Below, piece by piece: positions 53,610 to 63,480 of a stretch of 64,000 bases of DNA; positions within the stretch are counted from its first letter, which is position 1; each line of letters starts with the position of its first letter. A program made the translations under genes and the position numbers. The notes under the pieces are model-generated. The model was not told where the DNA came from and made no database searches. It saw only the letters and a program-made list of their open reading frames with translations. This DNA is from Acidobacteriota bacterium (lineage in GTDB: Bacteria > Acidobacteriota > Terriglobia > Terriglobales > Acidobacteriaceae): positions 434,001 through 498,000 of the forward strand of contig JABCZI010000001.1 of the NCBI GenBank assembly GCA_013289765.1. Direction: 5' to 3'.

Positions 53610-54884
53610 TTACGTTCCCTCGCTCCACCCCGCCAAATACTCTTCCTGCTCAGGCGAGAGTCTATCAATTTTAATCCCCATCGACTCCAGCTTCAGCTTC
53701 GCCACACGCTTATCAAGATCGTCAGGAACTTTGTAAACGCGCTTCTCGAGCGTCTTGAAATTCTTCACCATGTACTCAACCGAGAGCGCCTGGTCGGCAA
53801 AGCTCATATCCATCACCGACGCGGGATGCCCTTCCGCCGCCGCCAGATTAATCAGCCGTCCCTCGCCCAGCAGATTGATCTTGCGCCCGTCTTTCAACGA
53901 ATATTCGTCCACTGAACCGCGTGTCGTGCGCTTCGACGAAGACATATTTTCGAGCGCCGGAATATCGATCTCCACATTGAAGTGTCCGGAGTTCGAAATG
54001 ATCGCGCCATCTTTCATCAGGCCGAAGTGCTCTTTGGTCAGCACGCTCTTGTTGCCCGTCACCGTGCAGAACACGTCGCCCAGCTTCGCCGCTTCCGTCA
54101 TCGACATCACCCGGAAGCCGTCCATCACCGCTTCCAGAGCTTTTGTCGGATCAACTTCCGTCACAATCACTTCCGCGCCGGCGCCGCGCGCGCGGCTGGC
54201 CAGCCCGCGTCCGCACCAGCCGTAGCCGGCGACCACAAACTTCGATCCCGCCAGCAAAAAGTTGGTCGCTCGAATTATGCCGTCGATCGTAGATTGTCCC
54301 GTGCCGTAGCGATTGTCGAACAGATGCTTGGTATCGGCATCGTTCACCGCGACAATGGGAAACTTCAGCACGCCTTCCTTCGCCATCGCCCGCAACCGGA
54401 TCACGCCTGTGGTCGTCTCTTCCGTTCCGCCAATCACGCCGTCGAGAGCGTCGGTCCGCTTGGTGTGCAGAATCGTCACCAGGTCCGCGCCGTCATCCAT
54501 CGTGATCTGCGGCTTGTGATCGATCGCCGCCATGATGTGCTGGTAGTAAGTGTCGTTGTCCTCGCCCTTGATGGCGAAGACGGGAATGCCCTGATCGCGC
54601 ACCAGGCTGGCCGAAACATCGTCCTGCGTGGAGAGCGGATTCGACGCGCAGAGAACAACGTCGGCTCCGCCATCGCGCAGGCAGATCGCCAGATTCGCGG
54701 TCTCTGCCGTAACGTGCAGGCATGCCGAGATGCGAATCCCCTTCAACGGCTGATTCTTGATGAACTCTTTGCGGATAATTTGCAGCACCTTCATGGACTG
54801 GTTCGCCCACTCGATGCGCTTCTTGCCCATTTCGGCCAGTTCCACACTCTTAATATCGCTATTCACTTGTGCTGCTGTTGACAT
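53610..54884 (-). CDS. ahcY: adenosylhomocysteinase
   Basis: Hydrolyses S-adenosylhomocysteine to homocysteine and adenosine. The NAD-binding motif is [19 protein letters not shown]. The active-site region TVLHTKR-type segment ([19 protein letters not shown]) and the family C terminus ([20 protein letters not shown]) are present. The 424-residue form lacks the long plant/animal insertion. AGGAGG lies just upstream of the ATG. It follows metK on the same strand with a 225-base gap containing two hairpins, so the pair may or may not be cotranscribed. No SAH riboswitch was recognised in that gap. Confidence 0.96.
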   Translation of the reverse strand: MSTAAQVNSDIKSVELAEMGKKRIEWANQSMKVLQIIRKEFIKNQPLKGIRISACLHVTAETANLAICLRDGGADVVLCASNPLSTQDDVSASLVRDQGIPVFAIKGEDNDTYYQHIMAAIDHKPQITMDDGADLVTILHTKRTDALDGVIGGTEETTTGVIRLRAMAKEGVLKFPIVAVNDADTKHLFDNRYGTGQSTIDGIIRATNFLLAGSKFVVAGYGWCGRGLASRARGAGAEVIVTEVDPTKALEAVMDGFRVMSMTEAAKLGDVFCTVTGNKSVLTKEHFGLMKDGAIISNSGHFNVEIDIPALENMSSSKRTTRGSVDEYSLKDGRKINLLGEGRLINLAAAEGHPASVMDMSFADQALSVEYMVKNFKTLEKRVYKVPDDLDKRVAKLKLESMGIKIDRLSPEQEEYLAGWSEGT

Positions 54885-55011
54885 ACGCCTCCTGTGGCGC
54901 TTTCATGCGGAAATTGTGTTGTGTTTACGAAGAATAATTGGATACGAGTGCTCTGTCAGAATACACGAACCCGAGCTGGCATCGCCGGATCAAAATACTC
55001 TTAGGGGAATG

Positions 55012-55086
55012 GCACTTTCGGCTCATGCAGAAAGTGCGTCGTCATCCCGAGCAAGTTTGTCATCCCGAGCGAAGCGAGGGATGACA
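55012..55086. repeat. two hairpins in the metK-ahcY gap
   Basis: The first, GCACTTTC with GAAAGTGC (55012-55037), has a ten-base loop. The second (55058-55086), TGTCATCCC with GGGATGACA around GAGCGAAGCGA, belongs to the REP-like family seen at 6648-6747. A partial copy (CATCCCGAGC) sits between them. Confidence 0.7.
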
Positions 55087-55108
55087 ACCAAGATGAGGGA
55101 ATGACCGC

Positions 55109-56299
55109 TTACTTGCGCGCCGCCACCGGCTCCCGCACTCCCGCATCGCTGGCCAGCTGCGCCGCCTTGTCCGTCGCTTCCCAAGTGAAATCGGGATCGT
55201 TGCGCCCAAAGTGCCCGTAAGCCGCAGTCTTCTTATAGATTGGCCGCCGCAAATTCAGCGACTCGATAATTCCCCGCGGCGTCAGCTTGAAATGCGCTCG
55301 AATCAAATCCGGAATAACTTCCGGATCCATCTTTTCCGTGCCAAACGTATCCACGCGAACGCTCACCGGTTCCGCGACGCCGATGGCATAAGCCAACTGC
55401 ACTTCGCACCGGTCCGCCAGCTTCGCGGCAACAATATTCTTCGCAATGTAGCGCGCCATGTAAGCGGCCGAGCGATCCACCTTCGTTGGATCCTTGCCAC
55501 TAAATGCTCCGCCGCCGTGACGCCCCATGCCGCCGTAAGTGTCGACAATAATTTTGCGCCCAGTCAGGCCGGTGTCGCCCATCGGCCCGCCAATCACAAA
55601 CCGTCCCGTGGGATTGATGTGGTACTTCGTATCCTCATCAAGCAGATGCGCCGGGATCACCGCCTGAATCACATGCCGCAAAATCCCCGCCCGCAACTCG
55701 TCATTCGTAACGGTCTCCGCGTGCTGCGTGGAGATCACAACCGCATCCACTCGCAGCACCTTGCCGTTCGCATCATATTCAACTGTGACTTGGGATTTTC
55801 CATCGGGCCGGAGAAAAGGCAGCGTTCCATTTTTGCGCACCTGCGAGAGCCGCATCGTAAGTTTGTGCGCCAGAGAAATCGGAGTCGGCATCAACTCCTC
55901 ATTCTCATCACAAGCATACCCAAACATCATTCCCTGGTCGCCGGCGCCGCCGGTGTCGACACCCATGGCGATGTCGCCGGACTGTTTGTTGATGCTGGAG
56001 ATTACGGCGCAGGTGTTGCAGTCGAAGCCGTGGAGGGCGTTATCGTATCCGATGGATTGGACGGTGCCGCGGACTACATTTTGGAAATCGACGTAGGCTT
56101 TCGTGGTGATTTCTCCAGCGATCACGACGAGGCCGGTGGCGGTGAGAGTTTCACAGGCGACGCGGCTCGAGGGGTCGTCGGCGAGGCAGGCGTCGAGAAT
56201 GGCGTCGGAAATCTGGTCGGCGATCTTATCGGGATGGCCTTCGGTCACGGATTCGGAAGTGAATAAAATGCGGTTTTTTGTTTTTGAAGTTGCTGCCAA
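55109..56299 (-). CDS. metK: S-adenosylmethionine synthetase
   Basis: Makes S-adenosylmethionine from methionine and ATP. Signature motifs are intact: [35 protein letters not shown] and [20 protein letters not shown]. At 396 residues it is full length. The start is a TTG directly after AAGGAG (eight-base spacing), and the frame allows no better start. It lies upstream of ahcY in the same direction, consistent with a methyl-cycle pair. I searched the 100 bases before it for known SAM riboswitch cores and recognised none. Confidence 0.96.
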   Translation of the reverse strand: MAATSKTKNRILFTSESVTEGHPDKIADQISDAILDACLADDPSSRVACETLTATGLVVIAGEITTKAYVDFQNVVRGTVQSIGYDNALHGFDCNTCAVISSINKQSGDIAMGVDTGGAGDQGMMFGYACDENEELMPTPISLAHKLTMRLSQVRKNGTLPFLRPDGKSQVTVEYDANGKVLRVDAVVISTQHAETVTNDELRAGILRHVIQAVIPAHLLDEDTKYHINPTGRFVIGGPMGDTGLTGRKIIVDTYGGMGRHGGGAFSGKDPTKVDRSAAYMARYIAKNIVAAKLADRCEVQLAYAIGVAEPVSVRVDTFGTEKMDPEVIPDLIRAHFKLTPRGIIESLNLRRPIYKKTAAYGHFGRNDPDFTWEATDKAAQLASDAGVREPVAARK

Positions 56300-56797
56300 G
56301 ATTATTTCTCCTTAAGAAACTGCGTTGGACTTCTGTTGGACTCTGCTTTGGAAGGCGCGCTGTACGCGGTTGCAACGATCACGCGGGAGCAGCGATTAAC
56401 CATCCCGTTATTCTATTCTATTTTGGATCAAAGCAAGCAGCAGCTGCAGGCAAAACGATGCATGCAAGATGCGACGAAAAGAAGTCCATGAAAAGGCTAG
56501 CAGAGGGGTGGGGGCGGCGCAATGATTTTTGGGTTAAATGCTTGAGGATGAATTCAATAGCGGAAATGCGGGGGCGGATGGAAAGAATCGACTATCCGGG
56601 GGCTGAATAGAGAGTCGGAGAAACATCCCAGCAGGATGGAACTGTTGGAATCCCACCCTTCAAAAAGCGAAGGGTGGGCCACTCGCCACGGTCGAACGCG
56701 TAGTACCGGTCCAAGAGTAATGGTCCAACCCACTATGTAACGTAATCACTCCAGTTGCTCGACCGGCCGTTTTATCGTGTTGCGCATTCGGTCAGGT
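56300..56797. other. intergenic gap with a dispersed hairpin
   Basis: About 500 bases between metK and the OmpA-type gene. No frame on either strand has a plausible ribosome-binding site. At 56652-56678 CCCACCCTTC pairs perfectly with GAAGGGTGGG around AAAAAGC; the same core recurs near 51385 and 51428. Nothing else was identified. Confidence 0.6.
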
Positions 56798-58615
56798 CTA
56801 TTGTTGAGCTTTCGGCTTTGCCTTTCTTTTGGCCGCGGGCCTTGATGTCTTCTTGGTTCCTTCCTCTTTCAGCAACGTCAGGGAATCCGCGGCGTTAAAT
56901 GGGAACTCGCGGGCAGACTCTTGCGGAGCCTGGCCGGCGTTACTCAGGGTGATGTCTACGCGCCGATTGCTGGCCAAAATAATCGTCCTCATATTACGGA
57001 GTACCCTCTGTCGATCTTCCGGACTCAACTCGGGATTATGTTCGACAGCGGATCTCACCTGTTTGTCACTGAGGTTTTGCTGTTGCCCAAACGCCTGAGT
57101 CTGAATGTTGGCGGCGGGAACGTTCAGTGCTAACAAGAAGCGCTTCACACGGTCCACTCTCCGCTCGGAGAGCGCCTGATTGTATTCGACCGACCCACGG
57201 GGATCGGCATGACCCTCCAGAGTGAGGCGGGCGTCAGGCTTGGCTTGGAGATAGATCAGAAAATCGCCGGCTAGCGCAGTCAGAGTTTTTTCCTGGCTGG
57301 GAAGCAGGCCGGCATCGGGATTCTCGAGACTGGGTTTCGCAGTCGCAAAATAAACACTGTGAAGGGCAAGCCTCTTCTCAATGGCAGCGATGACGGCGAC
57401 GTCAGGAAGCGGCGGGGGTGGCGCTTGCAAGTTCACCATGGTTGAGGCAGAAGCCGTAAGCGGCTGACTGCGGTCGTCGCTCACGTTACAGGTAACAGTA
57501 ATTGTCCCAGGTTGCGTACCCGCAGTGTCCAAGGTGGCGGTGGAATTATTGCCGGTAATTGTTCCGAGGTTGGTGGAGTAGCTGTAGGTCAGGCTGCGGC
57601 CATCCGGACTGCTAGCAACCGAAGTTATAGTTGAGGTTCCACCTATCAGCACGCTGGCTGGTTCGGACGAACATGAAATCACAGGCGGATGCGCCTCTTT
57701 CACGGTAAACCTGGCGGTGCAGGAGGCAATACCTGCCTGGCTCCCATCGCTCAAGCTGGCACTAACCTGGTATGCCCCAGCTTGCAAGCCGGTGGTGTCA
57801 ACGAGAGTGGAGTCGCCAGTTTCGTGAGGTTTAACTCCGCTGCCACTCCAGGTGTATGTAACCTTGCGTTTGGGATTGAAATTCGATCCGCTGGCAGTTG
57901 CGGTCACAGGTTCGCCGGCAAAAACTTCGCCGGGATGTATCGAGCAGGCTGCGCTGGGCGGAGTTACAGTGCGATTGCCGCCCCACATAAATACGAGTCC
58001 TGCCTGGAGCCGTACGCCCGTAAGATCCGTGCTTGGAGTCGAGGCCGGGGGACCGTAGCGGTAGCTGGACATTACATAATCGGCCCTGAATAGCCGTAAA
58101 GCAATGTGCCGGGAAACGTTGACATCCAAGCCGCCTCCAAACATGAACCCAAGCTTGTCGATATCGTGGAAGGCATCAGGCATAAGCCGGTGGTCGCCGA
58201 CGAGAGCCTCAATAAACGGAGAGACGCGACGATGGCGGAAAGTCACCTTGGGGCCAAAGGAGAGATTGGAAAATGCAGCATCGTCAATTCTCTTGGGCAC
58301 GCCGGCTTCGCCACTTCCCCAATCGATGCTGCTATCGAGAGTCAAGCCGAACCAGCGATTGAGGTCGTAAGTGATACTGGCGCCAGCGCCCCGCGGATTC
58401 GATTCCAAGCGACTGCCCGCCGGGAGCAATCCTCCGGGAAGCAGACCGTGCACGCCAGCGTCGGGATACAAATAGGAGTACCCGCCGAAGAGTTCCCATT
58501 TAGGGGCAGGCTGATCCTGCGCCGCTGCGAACGTGCCGATGCTGCAAAGCACAGTCAGTACTGCCAACCGCATAAGTGCAATCCTGCCAAAAAGGCGCCG
58601 AGAGCGAGATAACAT
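56798..58615 (-). CDS. outer-membrane barrel with OmpA-type peptidoglycan-binding domain
   Basis: A 605-residue protein. A signal sequence (MRLAVLTVLCSIGTFAAAQ part) is followed by an eight-stranded barrel with YLYPDAGVHGLLPGGLL. One or two PKD/Ig-like domains follow (VTYTWSGSGVKPHETGDST; LTYSYSTNLGTITGNNSTAT). The C-terminal OmpA domain shows LEGHADPRGSVEYNQALSER and RRVDRVKRFL. The end is a basic Lys-rich tail. The start is at 58615 after GGAGGAAG; ATG 58573 is an alternative. It probably links the outer membrane to peptidoglycan. Confidence 0.88.
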   Translation of the reverse strand: MLSRSRRLFGRIALMRLAVLTVLCSIGTFAAAQDQPAPKWELFGGYSYLYPDAGVHGLLPGGLLPAGSRLESNPRGAGASITYDLNRWFGLTLDSSIDWGSGEAGVPKRIDDAAFSNLSFGPKVTFRHRRVSPFIEALVGDHRLMPDAFHDIDKLGFMFGGGLDVNVSRHIALRLFRADYVMSSYRYGPPASTPSTDLTGVRLQAGLVFMWGGNRTVTPPSAACSIHPGEVFAGEPVTATASGSNFNPKRKVTYTWSGSGVKPHETGDSTLVDTTGLQAGAYQVSASLSDGSQAGIASCTARFTVKEAHPPVISCSSEPASVLIGGTSTITSVASSPDGRSLTYSYSTNLGTITGNNSTATLDTAGTQPGTITVTCNVSDDRSQPLTASASTMVNLQAPPPPLPDVAVIAAIEKRLALHSVYFATAKPSLENPDAGLLPSQEKTLTALAGDFLIYLQAKPDARLTLEGHADPRGSVEYNQALSERRVDRVKRFLLALNVPAANIQTQAFGQQQNLSDKQVRSAVEHNPELSPEDRQRVLRNMRTIILASNRRVDITLSNAGQAPQESAREFPFNAADSLTLLKEEGTKKTSRPAAKRKAKPKAQQ

Positions 58616-58714
58616 AGAAAACTTCCTCCAAAACTTGATGACTTGAAATTCTTCTTCCAGACCGCCCGGTAGTGAGCCAGCGTAGGGCCGGCCCGCTACC
58701 GGATTGCACGCTGC

Positions 58715-60415
58715 TTACGGTGCGGTTACGGCGTTGGTGTCCAAAGTGACCGCCGCATTGCGTGCCAACGCTCTACCGGTGAGGGCTGCGCCGGTATCCA
58801 ACGTGACGGATTGAAGCGACAGGATTGTCCCCATGAAGACGGAGTTCGTTCCTAAGGTCGCCGAACTGCTGACCTGCCAGAAAACGTTCTTAGCCTGAGC
58901 TCCCCCAGCCAAAATAACGTGGGTACTTCCTAAGGTCGTGAGAGTGGATCCGACCTGGAAGATGAAAACAGCATTCGCATTCCCCTGCGCGTCGAGCGTG
59001 ACGTTACCCGCCGATAACATGACCGTGCTCGAAGTCTTGTACAGGCCAGGAGTAAACGTCAGACCGCTCATGTCTCCGGGCAAAACAGCGCCTCCCGGAA
59101 GTCCCGCGGCATAGTTGTAAGCAGTAGTCAAATCAAGTTGCGCCTGTGCAGCGGTGGGGTCGGTTATATGCATTACTGCCGGCGTAACAAGTGTTCCCGG
59201 CGGAAACCCTGTGACAGCGCTTCCAGGGCTTAGTCCCACATTTCCACCGGCGATAATCGTCGGGCCAGTGTTAGTGACCGTGGAGCCGGCGAGAATTACA
59301 AAATTTGCCGCCGATCCCAAGGGCACAGCCGTTTGACAGGCCTTTGTAGCCGTGGTGAAGCTCCACACATAGTTAGCGGCCAAAGGATTTCCAGCTAGAT
59401 CCTGCGCGCCAGTAGTGATGGTCGCGGTATAGGTTGTGCTGAGGGCAAGATTGCTTGATGGGGTGAACGCCGCAATTTTGCCGGTACCATCCAGCGTCAC
59501 AGTGCCGGTTACACCAGGCGCCACCGTAAAGGTCGTAGTGTTGATGGTTACAGGATTCATCGCTTCATTGAATGTCGCGGTGATTACCGTTTTGGGACAT
59601 ACACCGGCTGCCCCGTTGGGAGGTGTCACAGAAATCACAGCCGGAGGCGGTGGCGTCGCACATGCAGAAGTGGCTGTGGTGAAGGTCCACACATAATTAC
59701 TCGCCAGAGCGTTACCGAACGGGTCTTTGGCCCCCGTGGTGATTGTGACGGTGTAAGTTTTGTTGAGAACAAGATTAGTGGATGGTGAAAAAGTAAAAAT
59801 CTTGTTGCTTGGATCATGGGTAACCGTTCCAGTTACGCCCGGAGATACTGTGAAGGTCGCAGCCGTAATAGTGGCAGGGTCCATGGCTTGGGGGAACGTG
59901 GCAGAAATTACAGTGTTCTGGCATATTCCAACCGAAGCGTTGGGGGGACCCACGGAAACAGGCGGGGCGGGTGGTAGACACGCGACGGCGGCAGTAGTGA
60001 AGGTCCATACAAAATTGCCCGCCAGCGAATTTCCGAACATGTCATGCGCGCCGGTAGTGATCGTTGCCGTATATAGCGTATTCAGAGCGAGGGGGTTCGC
60101 GGGCGTGAAGATCGCCGTGTCGCTGGAGGCGTCGTAGGTAACTACTCCCTGCACGGCGACTCCTGAAGCGGTCAACGTGAAGGTTGAGCCATCGATCGAA
60201 GCCGGATTCATCGCCTTGCTGAAGACTGCAGTAACGATAGAGTTGGAACATGCAGCAGCAGACCCGCTTATTGGAGCGACCGAAGTGACTGTAGGCGGAG
60301 TTACGGTTGGATTATTGCCGCTCTTGTCAGGATCGCTGCAGGCAGCGCTGACCATAAGCAATAGAAATGTTATGAAGCATATCGTACGATTGTTAACTCT
60401 AGACATAACCTTCAT
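58715..60415 (-). CDS. lipoprotein with three Ig-like domains and an ice-binding-like (DUF3494) domain
   Basis: A 566-residue lipoprotein: lipobox in LLLMVSAACSDP. Three Big_5-type domains of about 105 residues follow (SSIVTAVFSKAMNPASI-like VTAVFSKAMNPASIDGST, VISATFPQAMDPATITA, VITATFNEAMNPVTINT). The final 190 residues form the DUF3494 ice-binding beta-helix (GSAANFVILAGSTVTNTGPT, VGLSPGSAVTGFPPGTL, VFIFQVGSTLTTLGSTHVIL). Such domains bind ice in some organisms and may act as adhesins in others. The domain order suggests surface display. It is monocistronic. Confidence 0.88.
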   Translation of the reverse strand: MKVMSRVNNRTICFITFLLLMVSAACSDPDKSGNNPTVTPPTVTSVAPISGSAAACSNSIVTAVFSKAMNPASIDGSTFTLTASGVAVQGVVTYDASSDTAIFTPANPLALNTLYTATITTGAHDMFGNSLAGNFVWTFTTAAVACLPPAPPVSVGPPNASVGICQNTVISATFPQAMDPATITAATFTVSPGVTGTVTHDPSNKIFTFSPSTNLVLNKTYTVTITTGAKDPFGNALASNYVWTFTTATSACATPPPPAVISVTPPNGAAGVCPKTVITATFNEAMNPVTINTTTFTVAPGVTGTVTLDGTGKIAAFTPSSNLALSTTYTATITTGAQDLAGNPLAANYVWSFTTATKACQTAVPLGSAANFVILAGSTVTNTGPTIIAGGNVGLSPGSAVTGFPPGTLVTPAVMHITDPTAAQAQLDLTTAYNYAAGLPGGAVLPGDMSGLTFTPGLYKTSSTVMLSAGNVTLDAQGNANAVFIFQVGSTLTTLGSTHVILAGGAQAKNVFWQVSSSATLGTNSVFMGTILSLQSVTLDTGAALTGRALARNAAVTLDTNAVTAP

Positions 60416-60919
60416 CTTTGTCCTCTCGGCTTAGCTACTGCCTCACGCTGATAAATCGATGTGTGCAACGAGCAATGTAGCGAACTCTCTTTGACGAATC
60501 TGTTCAATACTGCTCAGATCAATGTCAGGGAATCTAACACTGAACCGACTTAGTTACTGTTGAGACGTCCTGATCGCTTGTCGCAACCTAGTAATAAGAC
60601 GCTGTTTAGAACGAGGAGGTAGGTCACAAGGATGGCCAGATTGTGATGTACTTTCCCATTTTGGTATCAGCTGTTTACTGTGTTCGGTAGTTCGGGCCAC
60701 AGTGAATAAGGTTAGTGATGGGGAAGAGGTAACTTTGTCAGCACTTATCCGCTGAGGTATGAAGCTAAAAGCCATCGATCGACGCCGGGTTTATCCCCTT
60801 GCTGAAAACTGCGGCGACGATAGAGGTGGGACATGGACAATAAGAAGCGCTCTTCGCCAAAGAAGAAGCGGACGGACTCTCGCCAGCGTTCATTGTTTAC
60901 AGACGCGAGTCTGCACACC
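60416..60919. other. intergenic gap, no gene seen
   Basis: About 500 bases between the ice-binding-like gene and a transposase relic. Short frames only, none with a ribosome-binding site. Near 60640 there is AT-rich sequence without a clear promoter pair. No hairpin of note was recognised. Confidence 0.5.
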
Positions 60920-61020
60920 TCGTACTGGCAGGCCCGACTTCTACGATTTCAATGTGTGGACGACGAAGAAGCGGGGTTGAGAAGCTGAGGTATATACATC
61001 GCAATCCGGTGAAGCGGGGC
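60920..61020 (+). pseudogene. relic of a REP-associated/IS200-type tyrosine transposase
   Basis: Three reading frames must be joined to read the C-terminal signature of a Y1 transposase: YWQ near 60923, then FYDFNVWTTKKR, then VEKLRYIHRNPVKRG. An extra base sits before FYDF and another in the GGGG run near 60973. The N-terminal HUH part and catalytic Tyr are absent. The remaining bases up to 61133 contain a short hairpin (CCTCGC, AAAAAAC, GCGAGG) of the same type as the dispersed repeats. Confidence 0.65.
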
Positions 61021-61133
61021 TGCTGTGCCGGCAGTCGCGTCTCCGACCCTCGCAAAAAACGCGAGGATGGGCACCCAGCGTAGCGCTGATGCCAGCCAGT
61101 TCAAGAGCCTGGGCCACCCGCCGGAGTGCGGAT

Positions 61134-62567
61134 TCAGATTACGATCGAGGATGGAGTCTGTACCGCCTGGTCAAGAACCGGATTCACGATTGGCAATTGC
61201 AAAGTTACCTCGAGGCCGCCTTGAGGATGATTTCTAAAGGCAAGCGAACCGCCGTGCAGCCGGACCGCGCGATCTGCGATTGCCAGCCCAACACCGGTGC
61301 CGCCGGTTTCATTGGAGCGGGCTGGGTCTATCCGATAGAAGGGCACACGCAAGGATGGGATCTCATCTTCTGGAACGCCCGGGCCAAAATCTCTTACAGT
61401 GAGTTTTACGGCAGATGCGCCCGGCTGACGCTGGCGCTCAAGAGTTACCAGGACATCCGTTCCAGTGTGAGTGTATCGAATTCCGTTTCTTACCACGTTT
61501 TCAATGGCGCTGGAAAGCAGCTCCGCATTGGCGTGAACCGTAACCCGGTCACGAATCGCCGCCCGGACATTGCAGCCGCGACTGCCGGCTTCATAAGCAG
61601 CATTGGAAACTACTTCTCCCACAATTTCATCGAGCTGCACTATTCCGGTTCTGATCCCGACGCCATCCAGCGCTTCCATGCGGGAGAGCTCTAACAGCTG
61701 GCCGATCAGCCGATTCAGGCGCTCGGTCTCGCGCTCGATGCGTTCCACATGAACCATGCTTTGCTCATTGGTGTCTTCCCGGAGCAACTCCAAGGCAACG
61801 CTGAGGCGGGAAAGCGGAGAACGCAGTTCGTGCGAGACATCGCGAATCAACTGCTTTTGCACTCCTATCAGGGATTCAATCTGGTCCGCCATTCGGTTGA
61901 AATCGTGGACCAGTGCGACGACCTCATCGCCTTTGGGCGGGAGGCGCCTGCTGTTCTTCGCTCGCGCTTTAAAGTTTCCCGAAGCTAGTTCCTGTGCGGT
62001 GCGGCGAAGTTGTCCAATGGGGCGGACTAGAATTTTTGCAAGCAGAGCGCTAAGGACTCCAGAAAAAAGAATGGCCGCGAAAATGGCAAGCTCGCCCTTG
62101 AAACGGAAAAGCCAGGAGGGAATCTGGTTAGTTTCGACGACGAAAGTGAAGGGCGCGTTCTGGTCAGGGTTGATACGGATCGCCGCGATGATCTGACCAT
62201 TCCGGCTGGGAACCACACCGCGCATGATCTCCGCCACGTGTTTCAGTCCGAAGAAGTGAGATTTTTCAGCAGCGCGCTGTACAGCGGGCGACACAGCGTC
62301 GCCGCAAACTGCGTGCCCGGTTTCATCGAAGAGATGTGGAATGACTTTGTACACGCGTTCGAACCGGCGCAACAGAGGATTGAGTTCGTCGCACTGTCCC
62401 GCCTGGTACGCCTCTTCCGCAGAGAACGCCATCGAGGTCAGGGCTTTCTCGGACAGGGGATGGAGAGTGAAATTTTCGAGACTGCCTCTCATGCCTACAA
62501 GAGCGGCAATGGTGAGAATCTCAATGATCCAGAACGTTGCAAAGATTCTTATCCAAAAACTGCGCAT
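61134..62567 (-). CDS. sensor histidine kinase (CpxA-like)
   Basis: A 477-residue membrane kinase with one N-terminal helix (IFATFWIIEILTIAALVGM), a periplasmic sensing domain of about 130 residues, a second helix (LAIFAAILFSGVLSALLAKI), and HAMP. HisKA carries His in DVSHELRSPLSRL (near residue 245). The ATPase has N box ENVVRNGIRYT and G boxes DFGPGVPED and GTGVGLAIADR. It is the second gene of the pair: it starts two bases after the regulator's stop. The ligand is unknown; by family it may report envelope stress. Confidence 0.93.
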   Translation of the reverse strand: MRSFWIRIFATFWIIEILTIAALVGMRGSLENFTLHPLSEKALTSMAFSAEEAYQAGQCDELNPLLRRFERVYKVIPHLFDETGHAVCGDAVSPAVQRAAEKSHFFGLKHVAEIMRGVVPSRNGQIIAAIRINPDQNAPFTFVVETNQIPSWLFRFKGELAIFAAILFSGVLSALLAKILVRPIGQLRRTAQELASGNFKARAKNSRRLPPKGDEVVALVHDFNRMADQIESLIGVQKQLIRDVSHELRSPLSRLSVALELLREDTNEQSMVHVERIERETERLNRLIGQLLELSRMEALDGVGIRTGIVQLDEIVGEVVSNAAYEAGSRGCNVRAAIRDRVTVHANAELLSSAIENVVRNGIRYTHTGTDVLVTLERQRQPGASAVKLTVRDFGPGVPEDEIPSLRVPFYRIDPARSNETGGTGVGLAIADRAVRLHGGSLAFRNHPQGGLEVTLQLPIVNPVLDQAVQTPSSIVI

Positions 62568-62569
62568 GG

Positions 62570-63277
62570 TCAGTCGCCCCGAATCCCCGTCAAATCGCTA
62601 CTGGAGAGAATGGCAAGTTGATAGCCCGTCGAGCGGACCGTCTTAATGCACGAATCGGCGCCCGCGCCTTCCAATTTTTTCCGCAACCGGCTGATGTGCA
62701 TGTCGAGACTTCGGTCGAACGGTTGAAGTCTTTTCCCCATTGCCGATCGCACCAGGTCCTCGCGGCTAACCACCTGGCCGGCAGACTCCAAAAGCCTTTT
62801 CAACACCTCGAATTCAACGGTTGTGAGGATGATGTCACGCCCCCGCCAACGCACCGAGCGCTCCGCGTTATCGAGCGTGATGCCGTTGGCCTGAAGCCGG
62901 GTTTCCGGCCCCTTCTTTTCTTTTCTTCGCTGCACGGCGCGAATTCGCGCCACCAGTTCGCGGGGATTAAAGGGCTTGGGAAGGTAGTCATCGGCGCCCA
63001 TCTCCAGGCCGATGATTCTGTCGACGTCCTCTCCGCGCGCGGTAAGCATGATGACATCTACTCGCGAGGTTTGACGCAATTCGCGCAGCACTTCAAATCC
63101 GTTGCGGCCGGGTAGCATGACATCGAGTAACACGAGCGAGTAGGTTTCTTTCTGGAACTGCTCAAGACCCTTGCCTCCACTCAGTGCGACGTCGAGGGTC
63201 ACGCCCTGACGACGCAAGTATTCCCGCAGCATTCCACCCAGCTCTGCGTCATCGTCAATGAGAAGAACGCGATCCAC
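62570..63277 (-). CDS. OmpR-family response regulator (CpxR-like)
   Basis: A 235-residue regulator. The receiver has VLLIDDDAELGG (acidic pair), phospho-acceptor Asp in YSLVLLDVMLPGRNGFEV, Thr in VIMLTARGED and Lys in DDYLPKPFNPREL. The C-terminal winged helix has VEFEVLKRLLESAGQVVSRE and RSLDMHISRLRKKLEGAG. It is first in the operon with the kinase. A GTCAC/GTGAC inverted repeat 46 bases upstream may be its own operator. Confidence 0.94.
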   Translation of the reverse strand: MDRVLLIDDDAELGGMLREYLRRQGVTLDVALSGGKGLEQFQKETYSLVLLDVMLPGRNGFEVLRELRQTSRVDVIMLTARGEDVDRIIGLEMGADDYLPKPFNPRELVARIRAVQRRKEKKGPETRLQANGITLDNAERSVRWRGRDIILTTVEFEVLKRLLESAGQVVSREDLVRSAMGKRLQPFDRSLDMHISRLRKKLEGAGADSCIKTVRSTGYQLAILSSSDLTGIRGD

Positions 63278-63322
63278 GGCATCTATTGTTACCTAAGAGA
63301 GAAGGTCGCAACGTAACAAAAT

Positions 63323-63338
63323 GTCACGGAGTTGTGAC
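63323..63338. promoter_or_regulatory. inverted repeat before the two-component operon
   Basis: GTCAC and GTGAC are separated by six bases. The flanks (CAACGTAACAAAAT to the left and GTACTGTTGCTTG to the right) extend a weaker symmetry. It is 46-61 bases upstream of the response-regulator start and 143 bases from the divergent gene at 63481. Autoregulation is a guess. Confidence 0.45.
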
Positions 63339-63480
63339 GTACTGTTGCTTGCAATGACAAGTCTCGACAGTTCCCGCCACAATTTCGTGATGTGATTGAT
63401 CAGATGCTTCCGGGCTTGGCGGGTTGCGCCCACACGAACAAACTGACCGTTGAATACATTGCAGAAAGACTGAGGCAAAA

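Noticed and set aside
53982-54881. 299-codon forward frame
   Set aside because: Antisense to adenosylhomocysteinase.
55211-56266. 351-codon forward frame
   Set aside because: Antisense to S-adenosylmethionine synthetase.
56300-56460. possible SAM/SAH riboswitch before metK
   Set aside because: A GTTGCAACCGCG stretch loosely recalls an SAH-type core, but the conserved GAGG and downstream segments are missing.
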